From Cyathus striatus (lineage: Eukaryota > Basidiomycota > Agaricomycetes > Agaricales > Nidulariaceae), in the NCBI GenBank assembly GCA_025738555.1, contig JAOVFP010000021.1, positions 1,674,001 to 1,738,000 on the forward strand: a DNA stretch of 64,000 nucleotides, in the 5' to 3' direction. This document shows positions 1 through 11,092 of this stretch, piece after piece (position 1 is the first letter of the stretch; every line of letters begins with the position of its first letter). The notes below the pieces were generated by a model that had not been told where the DNA came from, searched no databases, and saw only the letters and a program-made list of their open reading frames with translations. The translations under genes were made by a program, and so were the position numbers.

Positions 1-482
1 TTGCTGGGACTAAGAAGGTAGCCCAGGGCTACAATTAGAGACATTGGGAGTGCAACACTGAGTGCAACATTGAGGAGAAGTGCAGCAAATCTGCTACCAA
101 GTCTTCAGAGAAGCCCAAGGGCAATCAGAATTCGAAGTCAACTTTGAATTCTTCCTCCTCCTCCAAGACTCAGTCCTCATCCTCCTCTTCCACTCCTGCC
201 TCTTCCAACTCCACTTTGTCCTCAGGGAAACCCAAGAACAAGCAAAAGCAGAACCAGTCCAAGGCACCAGACTTGACTGGGAAGCTGGGTTCTGATGGGA
301 AACTCACCCCAGAGGAACACAAACATCGCCCAGACCAGAAGCTGTGCCTATTCTGTGGCAACGCCAGTCATCAGGCCAAGGACTGTCGAGAGGCAGCTTC
401 TGCTGCCAAGGCCCATGCAGCCACTGCCACCTCTACTGAGGCAACTCCCTCGGTGAACTTGGCTGAGAGTTTGAAAAAATAG
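1..482 (+). pseudogene. gag: gypsy Gag C-terminal part with CCHC zinc knuckle
   Basis: Gag packages the element RNA into virus-like particles in the cytoplasm. The visible part is a Ser/Lys/Pro-rich linker followed by one zinc knuckle, CLFCGNASHQAKDC (C-X2-C-X4-H-X4-C), at about 345-390, and an Ala/Thr-rich tail ending at the stop at 480-482. The reading frame is open from the left window edge apart from a TAG at 36-38. The family places such a knuckle at the Gag C-terminus just before the protease, and the next domain here is the protease, which supports the call. The N-terminal capsid region is outside the window. Confidence 0.75.
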
Positions 483-598
483 AGAGCAGCTCCAGTGACT
501 CTGCACAGGCTGAGGGCTGCATTAATCTCTCCTGTGCAACTAAGGAGATAAGACTAAACACATCTGCTCTTTATGATCCCCAAGCTGTAAATATTCCA

Positions 599-1255
599 TT
601 GACTTCTTTTTCTCCAGCTATGCTGGATATGCCTCTTTCATTCCTTTCGCTCATCGATTCTGGTTCAACCCACTGTTTTGCTGACTCGTTGTTTGTGAGG
701 GAGCACAACCTTCCCACAACTCCGGTCCCTCCCATTGCACTGAAACTTTTTGACAGTACCTCTAACTCCATACTTACAGAGAGTATATTATTATCTGTAA
801 TGTTTCCAACTGGTGAATGCATGGATATTTCTTTCTATGTAACTCTGCTCAATTCTTCCTGCTCTGTGGTATTAGGATTTAACTGGCTCTCCCAACACAA
901 TCCGTTGATTGACTGGACTGAGAGACATATACTTGGCTTCCAAACCCTGGTCCTAGGAGAATCTTCTCCATTTTTGTCAACACCTGCACTGAAGGCATCT
1001 GCCTCCTTGCAAAACCCTCCATCACCAGCTTTGTCTTCTGTTCCCCTGTCAGACAATAGTCCACCTCCTAGTATCTCGCTCATTAACACTGCAGCTTTTC
1101 TCTGGGCTAGTAAGCTCACTGGCTCGCAGATGTTTAGGATACAAGTCAGTGCCGTAGTTTCAGCTTCTGCCACTGCCATGGCTGCAGAAGCTGTGGACCT
1201 TTCTAATATTCCTTCGGAATATCACAAGTTCACTGACATCTTCAGCAAAACATGA
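599..1255 (+). pseudogene. pol: gypsy aspartic protease region of Pol
   Basis: The retropepsin domain cleaves Gag-Pol. The active-site motif LIDSGSTHCFADS (around 650-690) is intact, and a later hydrophobic VVLGFNWLSQHNP segment (about 868-905) matches the flap and second-half signature of gypsy proteases. The frame closes at TGA 1253-1255 and continues in the same frame as RT-like sequence (ADTLAPYRPY...), so this stop is internal to Pol. No good initiator is expected because Pol is normally made as a Gag-Pol fusion. A tail of about 100 Ser/Pro-rich residues separates protease from RT. Confidence 0.8.
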
Positions 1256-2640
1256 GCAGACACTCTTGCTCCATATCGCCCTTACAATCTCTGGATCAAC
1301 TTGGAGGAAGGTATGTCTCCTCCAGTCGGCACTGTATATTCACTCTTGCAGTCAAAGTTGGCCTCTCTATGAGGGTTCATTGATGAAAATCTCCGGATTG
1401 GTTTCATCCATCCTTCTCATTCTCCACACAGAGCACCAGTGCTCTTTGTTCAGAAGAAGGATGGATCTCTTCGACTCTGTCGATTTCCATGGGCTCAATG
1501 CAATCTCTAAAAAGGATCAATATCCCCTTCCCTTTATTTCCAACCTCCTTGACTCTCCTTGCAAGGCTAGAATCTACACCAAGATTGATCTCTGCCATGC
1601 TTATCACTTAGTCTGCATCGCTGATGGAGATGAATGGAAGACTGCCTTTCACACTTGCTATGGCTCGTTTGAATGGCTAGTTATGCTGTTTGGACTCACC
1701 AATGCACCTGTGGCTTTCCAATGTTTCATGAATGACATCTTCAAGGACATGCTCGATGTGTGCGTTACAGTCTACCTCAACAATATACTAATCTACTCTG
1801 ATAGTCTCGAGGAGCACAAATGGCATGTTAAAGAAGTTCTAAAGTGTTTATGCCAACATGGGCTCTATGCCCAGGCGGACAAGTGTGAATACCACACTGA
1901 ATCTGTTGAGTACTTAGGTTATGTCCTTTCTCCGGGTGGCCTCACTATGTTCCAGGATAAAGTCCAAACCATTAAGGATTGGCCTAAGCCTAAGAAGGTC
2001 AAAGACATTCAGTCTTTTCTTGGGTTTGCCAATTTCTATAGGCACTTTATTCAGCACTACTCTGATATAGTAGTGCCACTCACTCATCTTATCTGCAAGG
2101 GTTTGAAATGGGACTTTTCTCCGGCTTGCTGTTCAGCATTCAAGAAACTGAAGGACGCCTTCACTACAGCCCCTGTACTCACTCATTGGGTCCCTGATGC
2201 CCAGATCATTGTAGAGACTGATGCCTCTGATTATGCTCTCAGAGCAATCCTCTTGATTGTTGCTGACAATGGTGATATTCACCCCATTGTGTTCCATTCC
2301 TGTACCTTCACTGCTCCTGAACTGAATTATGACACCCATGACAAGGAACTCTTGGCTATTTTTGAAGCTTTTCATGTCTGGTGACACTACTTGGAAGGTT
2401 CTGGTACTCTGGTTGATGTGGTTACTGACCATAAAAACTTAGAGTATTTCTCCACCACCAAGATTCTCACTCACCATCAGGCTCATTGGTCAGAGTACCT
2501 GTCTCAGTTCAATCTGGTTATTCGTTTCTGCCCAGGGAAACTTGGTGCGAAACCTGATGCTTTAACTAGACAATGGGATGTCTACCCTAAAGGGGGGAAT
2601 AACGACTATGCCAAAGTCAATCCACACAATTTTTGCCCTG
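1256..2640 (+). pseudogene. pol: gypsy reverse transcriptase and RNase H region of Pol, inactive
   Basis: RT motifs are readable in order: [16 protein letters not shown] near 1430-1480, ARIYTKIDLCHAYH near 1565-1610, FGLTNAPVAFQ near 1690-1722, and the catalytic box as YLNNILIYS near 1772-1800. Established: the family reads YxDDxxIYS there, so both metal-binding aspartates have become Asn. RNase H follows (VETDASDYAL, then DVVTDHKNLEYFS). The frame is broken by TGA at 1370-1372, a one-base frameshift near 1480 and TGA at 2382-2384, the last between TFEAF-type and HYLEG sequence. The protein would not copy RNA. The tail (PDALTRQWDVYPK) joins the integrase region. Confidence 0.85.
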
Positions 2641-3039
2641 TTTTCACCCAAGAACAGCTCATCACCTCTATCTGTGCCACCACACTCCTTCATCCTGTTC
2701 TCTGTGCCAGCATCATTATGGATGTTGAGCAACTCCACCACAACATCCTCACTGCCCAACCCCTAGACACTGTCACTTCTATTCACCTTCGCAACCCTAC
2801 TAATTGTTGGTCTGTTGGTTCAGATGGCTTACTCCACCTCGACAACCAGATTTATGTCCCAGATGATGATTCTCTCTGCCTTCGCATTGTCCAGTACAAA
2901 CATGACCATTTACTTGCTGGACACCCTGGTCAGAACAAGACCTTGGATAATATTTGACAGGAATATACTTGGCCTGGACTCCGTACTTATGTCAAGGACT
3001 ATTGTAAGTCTTGCACCACCTGCTTACAGTCTAAACCAC
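2641..3039 (+). pseudogene. pol: gypsy integrase N-terminal HHCC finger, interrupted
   Basis: The N-terminal zinc-binding part of the integrase is visible as HDHLLAGHPGQNKT followed by YCKSCTTCLQSKP, giving the H-x-H / C-x2-C arrangement. A TGA at 2955-2957 interrupts the frame between NI and QEYTWPGL. The frame then stops being integrase-like exactly at 3039, where an 884-bp insertion flanked by a CCAC duplication begins. Integrase sequence resumes at 3928. The reading frame across the insertion is preserved if the insert and one CCAC are disregarded, so the interruption is a clean transposition event. Confidence 0.8.
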
Positions 3040-3923
3040 TGATGCGCCGAATTTGTGATTTGTATTTAAATACTACTAATATATATTGTAATACTCAAAT
3101 AATCATCGCAAACCACAGGCTTTAAGTTCAAGGGAGAGAAAACACAGATAATGTATAAACTAGTATAAAGGTAGGAAACTATAGATTAAATATTCTTTCT
3201 AATACGAAATTACTCGGTTCAAATACTGTTCAGTTTCGTTTCTATTCCAATTTATTACACTCCTAGAGTGGAAGAAGCCTAGGATTTCTCCTGGGATTGC
3301 TTGCTTCTCCTTCTCATCCCTGTCCTCCTTATATATCTTTTACAAATAAAACTGTACAGTACCTATATATGGAAAGGAACTACTCTAGACTACTTTATAT
3401 GACGACATAATGTTGTTTCCAACATATTGACCATGCGGGAGCAACAATACATGTGGAATTCCATGTGGTAGATCAAACAGCGGGATAATTTCGGAGTACA
3501 AGTACGAAGTCACATGACTTTCTCCGGTCTATGCGTAACCGCAATAACCGGTTCGGAGATAACGGTTCTAACGCCTCGCGTTTGATCACGTGACAGGAAC
3601 GCGGAATGCGTTCCTTAGCTAAGTTTCAATCAAGTACTGGGTGCATGTACATAGTCTTTTGGACTCTAGTAATTAGATAACACACATCTGGTTGTATTTC
3701 CTTTAGTATATATCAATTAGATATTTCTGCTGGCAGTGCAGGACTCAACCCCAGCTCTCAGATGTCCCATTCCCTTAGTAATGTATTCAAAATAGAACAC
3801 TTTGATTGGCAACTCGGGACTTGTCCCAACCCTTGTACTCATGATGTGCATTACTAATACTGAGTGCTAATATTATATGACAAATAGGGAGATTTAACCA
3901 TTAAATAGTTTTAAGGCGTATCA
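3040..3923. mobile_element. solo-LTR-like insertion in the integrase gene
   Basis: The segment begins TGATGCGCC and ends GGCGTATCA, an imperfect short inverted repeat with TG...CA ends as in LTRs. CCAC occurs immediately on both sides (3036-3039 and 3924-3927), a 4-bp target duplication. The 884 bp have no coding capacity, but contain TATA-like (TATATA near 3330) and A-rich sequences. Together these suggest a solo LTR left by recombination. A small DNA element with 4-bp duplication is the alternative. Confidence 0.65.
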
Positions 3924-3927
3924 CCAC

Positions 3928-5087
3928 AGCGTCACCATCCCTATGGTACCTTGAAGCAACTGCCTATCCCAGAGCACCCATGGCACTCTATCTCTATGGA
4001 CTTCATTGAAACGCTTCCCATCTCTGGATTTGATAGGTACAATTCAATCCTAGTTATTGTTGACTATCTTAGCAAGCAAGCTATCTTCATCCCTTGTCAT
4101 AATACCATCACTTCCACCCAGCTCGCTAAGCTCTTTGTCATGCACGTATTCTCTAAGCACAGTGTTCTCAGCCACATTACCTCCAATCGTGGTTCGGAGT
4201 TCATCTCCCACTTCTTCTGGTCTCTTGGTAAGGTTCTCGACATCAATCTGCACTTTACCTCCGGATATCACCCAGAAGGCAATGGACAAACTGAATGCAT
4301 CAACCAGGTCTTAGAGCAGTACCTTTGCATTTACTGCAATTACCAGCAGGACAACTGGGCTGATCTCCTTCCCATTGCTGAGTTTGTGTATAACAATACA
4401 CCAAGCTCAACCACTAATACTACTCCTTTCTTCACCAATAAGGGTTATCATCCACAGATTACAGTCTATCCTGAACATGATGTTACCTCTGTTCATACTA
4501 GGGACTATGCTGTGGACCTTCAGGAACTTCATGAAAACCTCAAGGCTGAAATAGCACTTGCTCAAAAGTGCTATCAGGTCAGAGCAGACAACCGTTGCTT
4601 TCCTGCCCCAGAGTTCAAAGTTGGAACTAAAGCCCCCATCCATGCTAAGTTCTTCAACACCACTTGCCCTTCCAAGAAATTGGCTGAAAAGTATTATGGT
4701 CCCTTCGAGATCATTGCTGAAACTGGTACCCACTCCTGCACCCTTAGACTCCCTTCCAATTTCCGAGCTGTACACCTTGTATTCCATGTTTCTATGCTCG
4801 AGCCCACAGTTGAAAACACTATTCCTGGTTGAGAGATACCTCCACCTCCCCTTGTGGAAATCGACGGAGATATCGAGTTCGAGATCAGTGAGATCTGTGA
4901 CTCCAAGCTGGATCACCAGTTCAAGAAATGTCCTCTTCGTTACTTAGTCTGATGGACTGGTTATGAAGGAACCGACAAAGAACTCACTTGGTTGGCTGCC
5001 ACTGAAGTAGAACATGCTACAGAGCTCATAGAGAAATTTCATGCTCGTTATCCTGATAAGCCTAATCCTGCTACTCCTGTTACATAG
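3928..5087 (+). pseudogene. pol: gypsy integrase core and chromodomain, inactive
   Basis: The integrase core shows the first catalytic Asp in SMDFIETLP, the second region as SNRGSEF where the family has DRGSEF (Asp to Asn), and the third residue in EGNGQTE. A C-terminal region (FKVGTKAPIHAKFF, then LPSNFRAVHLVFHVSMLEP) precedes TGA 4830-4832. In the same frame a chromodomain follows (EFEISEICDSKL... RYLV stop WTGYEG... LTWLAATEVEHATELIEKFH), with a second TGA at 4950-4952 in the YLVxW core. Chromodomains direct such elements to methylated-histone chromatin. The frame ends at TAG 5085-5087. The lost Asp and the stops mean no integration activity. Confidence 0.85.
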
Positions 5088-5714
5088 ACCTTTTCCGCTT
5101 ACATTTTCGTTTCTCTGCTATAGTTTCTTGTATATCTGTATCTGTCTTCTTGACCAAAGGTTGAAGATTGACACTTCTCCAGACACCGTTTGCATGATGA
5201 CCACTATGTTTAATAAGCATAGCTGATTCATCACTTTGCATACTTAATGAGGTGGGCTGAGAGTGGAAGTATGGAGTTGTATTGGTTTTCTCCTGAGGTG
5301 TTTCTTTTACTCTGTCTCATTGTTTACTCTTACTGTTCATCCTCCTCACACCAAAAAATCATTAAAAAGTCCACAAAATAAGTATATACATTTTTTCCCT
5401 GCCTACTGTACACTACTTGTCTTCTTCTTCTTCCTCTTCATTACTCCTGGACTCATTAGTCTCCACCAGAGTACCCTCCTCTGCCGCCTGTGTGGTTGTC
5501 ATCAACCTGTTCAATGTGCCCATCAACTCTGTGTGCATGCAGACATTCCTTCCCAAGGCCTCCATGAGCATGTCCGATAAGGGGCTCCCGGAGTTGAGCT
5601 GTATTGCCAACTTGTTGTGCTCATTCTCCACTAGGAACAGCTGGTCCCTCAGAATCTTGCACTCAGTGTCGAACATCTTCCCCTTGGTCCACCATTCATC
5701 TGCTGTTGTTTAAG

Positions 5715-7005
5715 ATTAAGATGATCTAAGGTGCTAACAGGAATCGACTTTGTTCGTGTTACAACACCTGAGTGTCAGGAAATATTTAGCGAGGATATTC
5801 TTGGGAATTTGGTGGATGGTCTTGTACAGCAAGAGCTGTATGATTTGTATGAAACTGAGTGTGAAGGATATTGTACAGCAAAGGCTGTATGCAATGTCAA
5901 GTATAATGAAAGGGGTATAGTACACACTATAGACCTAATGCTATTTATAATGTGTATGTTGTATAGATCAATGTTCAACTTGCTTAGAACTTGACCTATG
6001 ATCTGCTTCTTATTCTGTTACTGTTACTCTGACTGTGACTGTGACTTCTGACTAATACTGTGACTGTGACTGATCTGTTTACTGTTGCTGATACTGATAC
6101 TATTTCTGACTGGACTGGCTGTGCTGATAAATCTGTACTAATAACTGATGACTAATGACAAATGGGTGAGACTACTGGGGGGTGGGTAGCTATCTATCTA
6201 CTGCCAAACTGCCCTCCTTATATACCTTTTCCCAACCTGCTTAGTAATCCAATTCCCACTCTACCATCCTACATTGTTCTCCAAAATGAGTAGTGTGCAA
6301 GTGTAGATTTTAGATCTGAGGCTGTACAGGACAATGGTATTTGAGGGTTAGTCAGCAGAGAACAATAGCTTATGTTAGAACAATATGTAATGAATTGCAT
6401 TGTTCTAAAAATAAAGAGTTGCATTGTTCTGGACAAGAACAATAGGAGTCCATTTATATAACAATGGAGTAGTGAACAATAGATACCTATCTGCCATTGT
6501 GTGAACAATGGCAGTGAAAACAATGGAGTCATATATAAATAGTTTCACATTGTCTTTGGACAATGGGTAAAGAGTACAATGTAGTTTATTTATTATGAAC
6601 AATAGGATTGAAAACAATGGAGTTGTATATAAATAGTTTTCTCATTGTCTTCAACAATAGGTGAATAGTACAATGCAGTTCATTTATTATGAACAATATG
6701 ATTGAAAACAATGGAGTTGCTTATAAATAGTTTCTCATTGTCTTCATACAATGAATGAATAACACAATGAAAGAGTATCATATTATCCTTTGTTAGTGCA
6801 TTGTTTGTGCAAGTGATTAATTATTGATATGTGTATAATGTTTAATGGTGATTTAAAAGTTATTTGTTCATGTAAGGTATTGATTGTTCATGTATAGTAT
6901 TGGGTATATTTGATTAGTAGTGTATTGTATCATGTGATGGTGTGAAGTATTCAGTCATGTGACATTACTGTGCAATTTCTTTAATTGTGGTATACAGTGC
7001 ATTTG
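5715..7005. other. AT-rich non-coding stretch with short repeats, probably intronic insertion
   Basis: No coding signal is seen. It contains TGACTG-rich simple sequence (about 6025-6075), many ACAATGG/ATTGTTC words in both orientations and a 94-bp tandem repeat. It interrupts the antisense gene between its last two coding blocks. Confidence 0.5.
6503..6775. repeat. 94-bp tandem repeat, three units
   Basis: Units begin with GAACAAT at 6503, 6597 and 6691, so the period is exactly 94 bp twice. Each carries AACAATGGAGT, ATATAAATAGTTT, CATTGTCTT and TTTATTTATTAT in the same order; the third unit degenerates after about 80 bp. Confidence 0.85.
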
Positions 7006-8545
7006 CATGCATTATATATAATCAAAAATCATGCCTGACACTGCCTGCTTCTCTGAGACCTCTAACTTTGACCTCGCCACTGCCAGTTGTGTCTGCAACT
7101 CCTCCACCAATTTCTCCTGCCCAGCACCACCAGTCTCCATCTTCTCCAGACCTCTTCTCTGCTCCTCTGCATTCCCCGGGACTACAGTCCCCCACATTAT
7201 TCCCTCATTGTCACATCTCCCCTTCTTTGTCCAACACACCTCGCACGCCTTGTGGTTCATTTTCTTTCCCTTAGGAGCAAGTCAGAACAACTCTGAAAAG
7301 AGAAACAGATAACTTACTTGAGATCCAATAGACACTCCCTGTTTAACTTACTGCATACATTGCAGGAGACCTTGGGCAAGACATACACCTCTTTCTCCTT
7401 TTTCTCTGTGGCCTTTTTAGCTTTCTCCACACCCTTACCCTTCTTCTCCACCAATGCTCTCACTTTTTCCACCTTGGTGTCAGACTTGTCACCAGCCTGG
7501 CTCTCTGTGCTGGTACGACTTTTGCTTCCACTTGCTGCTAGTGTTGTCTTCCACTGCCTTGTCATTGACCAGGGCCTTGCTCTTTATTCCCTTGCATTGA
7601 GAAGTCTGGGTCATTGTCTTCTTTTTAGGTGGTTTTGGCATCACCTCTGTCATGTCCTCTGAATTCGTGCTGGTGTGCTTCCTCTTGGAGCCACCCTCAT
7701 TCTCTGCCTGCTGGACACTCTTCTCCACCTCCTCCTCTGGAGTTATGGTGTGGCCTTCAGCCTCCAGCTGCTGAACAGTGCATTCACGGTCAGCAATCTG
7801 CTCCATGCTCATGTAAGTACTTACCTGTGGGTTGGTCATTACCTCCAGCTCTACCACAGGAGTTGGAACTCCTACATTTGTAGGTCCTACCTCAGCCAAT
7901 ACTTCCTCTACCACTTTTTCCACTGGGGTCGACTTGTCCACTGGTATCACCAAGCTATTGGCATCCCTATGGATTCATAAGGACCTCTCTACCAATTCTC
8001 AACTAAATGAGATTACTCCCAACCTTGCTACTGTTGTCTTGTACTCCACGTGTATTGGCAGAGAAGTTCCTTACACTGTCATTTCCTCCACTAGGTGACC
8101 AGTTAGTCTTGCCATCGTTTGAGCGACCCTTGCTTTTGTTTCTTCCTGCTTATGTTTCTTATCCCATACCGCCTCCATTCGTCGATCTCCCTCGTCCACT
8201 TCCATTGCATCTTCCTTCTCTGCCTCAACCTCAGTCTCTTTTGCCTCCACCTCAATCGACTCTGTCCCAATGCCTAGCTCCACCCTAAAGGCCTTCAATT
8301 GTGCCTCCATCTCTTCAAGCCTCTTGAGCTTCTCTGTGTCGATGGCTGGGGGCATGGGTTGAGAGCTTGAAGACATTGTTAAAGTAATCACATGTTAAGG
8401 AGTTTGATATAATGGGGTAAAGAATGGGTTTGATTTTTTCCTCCACAGCTGACCTTTATATATCCGGACCTGATGTCAAAATGCCAATCAAAATTTCAAA
8501 AGCCTATTGTTTTGATCATGTGCTCAGGCCTCGAGGCTCGGCCTT

Positions 8546-8555
8546 AAGGGGGGAA
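8546..8555 (+). promoter_or_regulatory. polypurine tract of LTR retrotransposon
   Basis: AAGGGGGGAA lies three bases before the TGTCAT LTR start. In LTR retrotransposons such a tract primes plus-strand DNA synthesis and sits directly upstream of the 3' LTR. Confidence 0.7.
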
Positions 8556-8963
8556 TACTGTCATATCCCATATTGCCTACCTCCGGATCTCTATTCTCTT
8601 ACTCTGCCTTCACCTTTGTTTACTCCAGACTTTGATTATGTTCTTAATATTACATATTGATTACTGTACATAGATTACTCTCGTTTTCTTTCTTCTGCCC
8701 TACTGAGCTATCCCCTCAGTATTGTAGTATACATCTCATAGTGAGTCACTTATCATTCTTAAGTGCGCCACTATCAGTTTTACTTTACACTGCCATATGC
8801 GCTCACTTCTCTGACATGTTTTATTATGATTAATTAGTTATAGTATTCATTCTACGTACACCTACCCTAACCATACTTCTCCGCTGGCCTTTACTTACTC
8901 CGAGTCTCTAGTATTTAAGTAGCACTCAATTTGTACTTAGTCTTTAGTTTCATCTGTATATTT

Positions 8964-10819
8964 CACTCCTCCACGAGATCAGGTGGACTCCAGGTGGACT
9001 CTACCTAGACTCCACCTGGACTCTACCTGGACTCCACCTGGACTCTACCTGGACTCCACCTGGACTCTACCTGGACTCTACCTGAACTCTACCTGGACTC
9101 TACCTGAACTCTACCTGGACTCTACCTGAACTCCACCTGGACTCTACCTGGACTCCACCTGGACTCTACCTGGACTCCACCTGGACTCTACCTGGACTCT
9201 ACCTGAACTCTACCTGGACTCTACCTGAACTCCACCTGGACTCTACCTGGACTCCACCTGGACTCTACCTGGACTCTACTGAACTCAAGTGCCTAAGCTG
9301 TATGTAGACTCTATTGTTACATGTGTGTGAAAGTGTGACATGTTGAAAAATGTTGGAAAAAGCGTGACATGTGTGACAAGCGTAGGAAAGGCGTGACATG
9401 TTCGAAAAATGTCACATATCACAATTATCACACTTGCCACACTTTTCGAACATGTCACACTTTTCCCACGCTTGTCACACATGTCACGCTTTTTCCAACA
9501 TTTTTCAACATGTCACACTTTCACACACATGTAACAATAGAGTCTACATACAGCTTAGGCACTACACTTTTTCTAACATTTTTCAATATGTCACACTTTT
9601 CCAACATTTTCCAACATGTCACACTTTCACACATGTGTGACAAGTATGATGACTGTGGGAAACACGTTACAACTATGACAATAGAGTCTAGGTACAGCTT
9701 ATACACTTGAGTTCAGTGGAGACCAGGTAGAGTCCAGGTAGAGTCCAGGTAGAGTCCATGTAGAGTCCAGGTTCAGTCTAGATGCTTGAGTTTACTAAAG
9801 TTCAGGTGGAGTCCAGGTAGAGTCCAGGTTCAGTCTAGGTGCTTGAGTTTACTAAAGTCCAGGTGGAGTCCAGGTAGAGTCCAGGTAGAGTCCATGTAGA
9901 GTCCAGGTTCAGTCTAGGTGCTTGATTCTACTAAAGTCCAGGTAGAGTCCAGGTAGAGTCCAGGTAGAGTCCATGTAGAGTCCAGGTTCAGTCTAGGTGC
10001 TTGATTCTACTAAAGTCCAAGTAGAGTCCAGGTAGAGTCCATGTAGAGTCCAGGTTCAGTCTAGGTGCTTGAGTTTACTAAAGTCCAGGTGGAGTCCAGG
10101 TAGAGTCCAGGTAGAGTCCAGGTTCAGTCTAGGTGCTTGAGTTTACTAAAGTCCAGGTGGAGTCCAGGTAGAGTCCAGGTAGAGTCCAGGTTCAGTCTAG
10201 TTACTTGATTCTACTAAAGTCCAGGTAGAGTCTAGGTAGAGTCCAGGTATAGTCCATGTAGAGTCCAGGTTCAGTCTAGGTGCTTGATTCTACTAAAGTC
10301 CAAGTAGAGTCCAGGTAGAGTCCATGTAGAGTCCAGGTTCAGTCTAGTTACTTGATTCTACTAAAGTCCAGGTAGAGTCCAGGTAGAGTCCAGATAGAGT
10401 CCAGGTTCAGTCTAGTTACTTGATTCTACTAAAGTCCAGGTAGAGTCCAGGTAGAGTCCAGATAGAGTCCAGGTTCAGTCTAGGTGCTTGATTCTACTAA
10501 AGTCCAAGTAGAGTCCAGGTAGAGTCCAGGTAGAGTCCAGATAGAGTCCAGGTTCAGTCTAGGTGCTTGAATTTACTTAAGTCCAGGTAGAGTTCAGGTA
10601 GAGTCCAGGTAGAATCCAGGTGGAGTCCAGGTGGAGTCCAGCTCACACCTGGAGTCCACCTGAACTCTATGTAGAGTCTATTATTTTCTATATGTAAAGT
10701 CCAGGTGAAGTCCAAGTAGAGTCCAAGTAGAGTCCAAGTGAAGTCCAAGTAGAGTCCAGGTAGAGTCCTGGAGTCCAGGTGGAATCTACATGGAGTCTAC
10801 ATGATTTCGTGGAGGAGTG
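8964..10819. repeat. fold-back minisatellite element inside the LTR
   Basis: The ends are perfect inverted repeats CACTCCTCCACGA (8964-8976) and TCGTGGAGGAGTG (10807-10819), with imperfect matching continuing inward. The left part (about 8978-9285) is a tandem of CTCTACCTGGA / CTCCACCTGGA units. The right part (about 9715-10790) is the reverse-complement family (AGTCCAGGTAG) arranged in higher-order units of roughly 70-100 bp marked by GGTTCAGTCTAGGTGCTTGA. No clear target duplication flanks it. Confidence 0.8.
9289..9562. repeat. 274-bp inverted repeat with about 137-bp arms
   Basis: GTGCCTAAGCTGTATGTAGA at the left edge recurs as its reverse complement at the right edge. The arms stay nearly identical inward through runs of GTGACATGTTGAAAAATG and diverge only near the centre. 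A third partial copy of the right arm follows at about 9570-9700. Confidence 0.85.
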
Positions 10820-11092
10820 TAATGACCTCAGTTTCATATCAAACTATGTCCTCACCCTTCAGTCTGACTTGAGTTACACCTCTCATCTTCTTGTCTCTTG
10901 TCTTCTCTGAAGGGCTTGCCTTTACTCTGAAATCCAGGACCAGGAATCCCAGGGGCACAGCACATAAGCTGAAGCCAAAGTCCTACCCCCTGAGTTCTCA
11001 TTCTCTGCTTTCATCTCATACTCACCCTTGCTTCTCCGTAGTCACCCTGTCATACTCCACTGCCAAGTTAGGCTAGGGGCACGGTCATGACA

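Larger units (their letters stand above)
5413..8376 (-). pseudogene. antisense gene with paired CX2CX6C motifs, between gypsy chromodomain and LTR
   Basis: I do not recognise a function. On the minus strand coding-like blocks are: 8376-8071 (start MSSSSQPMPPAIDTEKLKRL, a charged helical, probably coiled-coil N-terminus), 7953-7489 and 7565-7314 (Glu/Lys-rich, a KPPKKK basic patch, ending CNVCSKLNREC), 7260-7012 (HKACEVCWTKKGRC, then a helical LVEELQTQL stretch), and 5700-5413 (helical, acidic EEEEEED tail). The two CX2CX6C half-motifs either side of a GTAAGT...CAG intron resemble the spacing of a Zn2Cys6-type cluster. The frame shift near 7530 and the out-of-frame joint at 7314/7262 suggest decay. 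A 1.3-kb AT-rich insertion separates the last two blocks. It lies within the presumed chromovirus in the opposite orientation. Confidence 0.5.
1..11092 (+). mobile_element. Ty3/gypsy chromovirus LTR retrotransposon, decayed, 5' LTR outside window
   Basis: Seen: from left to right a CCHC gag knuckle, a retropepsin motif, RT, RNase H, an HHCC integrase finger, an integrase core and a chromodomain, which is the domain order of Ty3/gypsy chromoviruses. A purine tract (8546-8555) then directly precedes a TGTCAT...ATGACA LTR (8559-11092). The 5' LTR and most of gag lie left of the window. Many in-frame stops, a frameshift near 1480, an 884-bp insertion at 3040 and mutated catalytic residues make it non-autonomous. 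Inference: the 3.4 kb between the chromodomain stop (5087) and the purine tract, with an antisense gene, belongs to the same element. The alternative is that the LTR is from another insertion and the two are only adjacent. Confidence 0.75.
8559..11092 (+). repeat. 3' LTR of the gypsy element, enlarged by an internal fold-back array
   Basis: The LTR starts TGTCAT and ends ATGACA, a 6-bp terminal inverted repeat, and is preceded by a purine tract. Unique-looking LTR sequence occupies 8559-8963 and 10820-11092. The middle 1.86 kb (8964-10819) is a palindromic minisatellite with its own inverted ends, which looks like a later insertion. The bases after 11092 do not match those before 8559, as expected for the inner edge of a full element rather than a solo LTR. 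Confidence 0.65.

Noticed and set aside
4057..4916. Open frames in other frames of the integrase region on both strands
   Set aside because: They are shadows of the integrase reading frame, which carries the recognised motifs.
1..5087. An active retrotransposon
   Set aside because: RT YxDD reads YLNN, the second integrase Asp is Asn, several in-frame stops are present and an 884-bp insertion splits the integrase.
9285..9710. Open frames with His/Thr/Cys-rich peptides (VTHVTLFPTFF-type)
   Set aside because: They lie in the inverted-repeat core of the fold-back array and encode mirror peptides on the two strands.
9715..10620. Regular direct repeats resembling a CRISPR array
   Set aside because: Units are built on an 11-bp word with no unique spacers, the array is the reverse complement of a nearby array, and the genome is eukaryotic.
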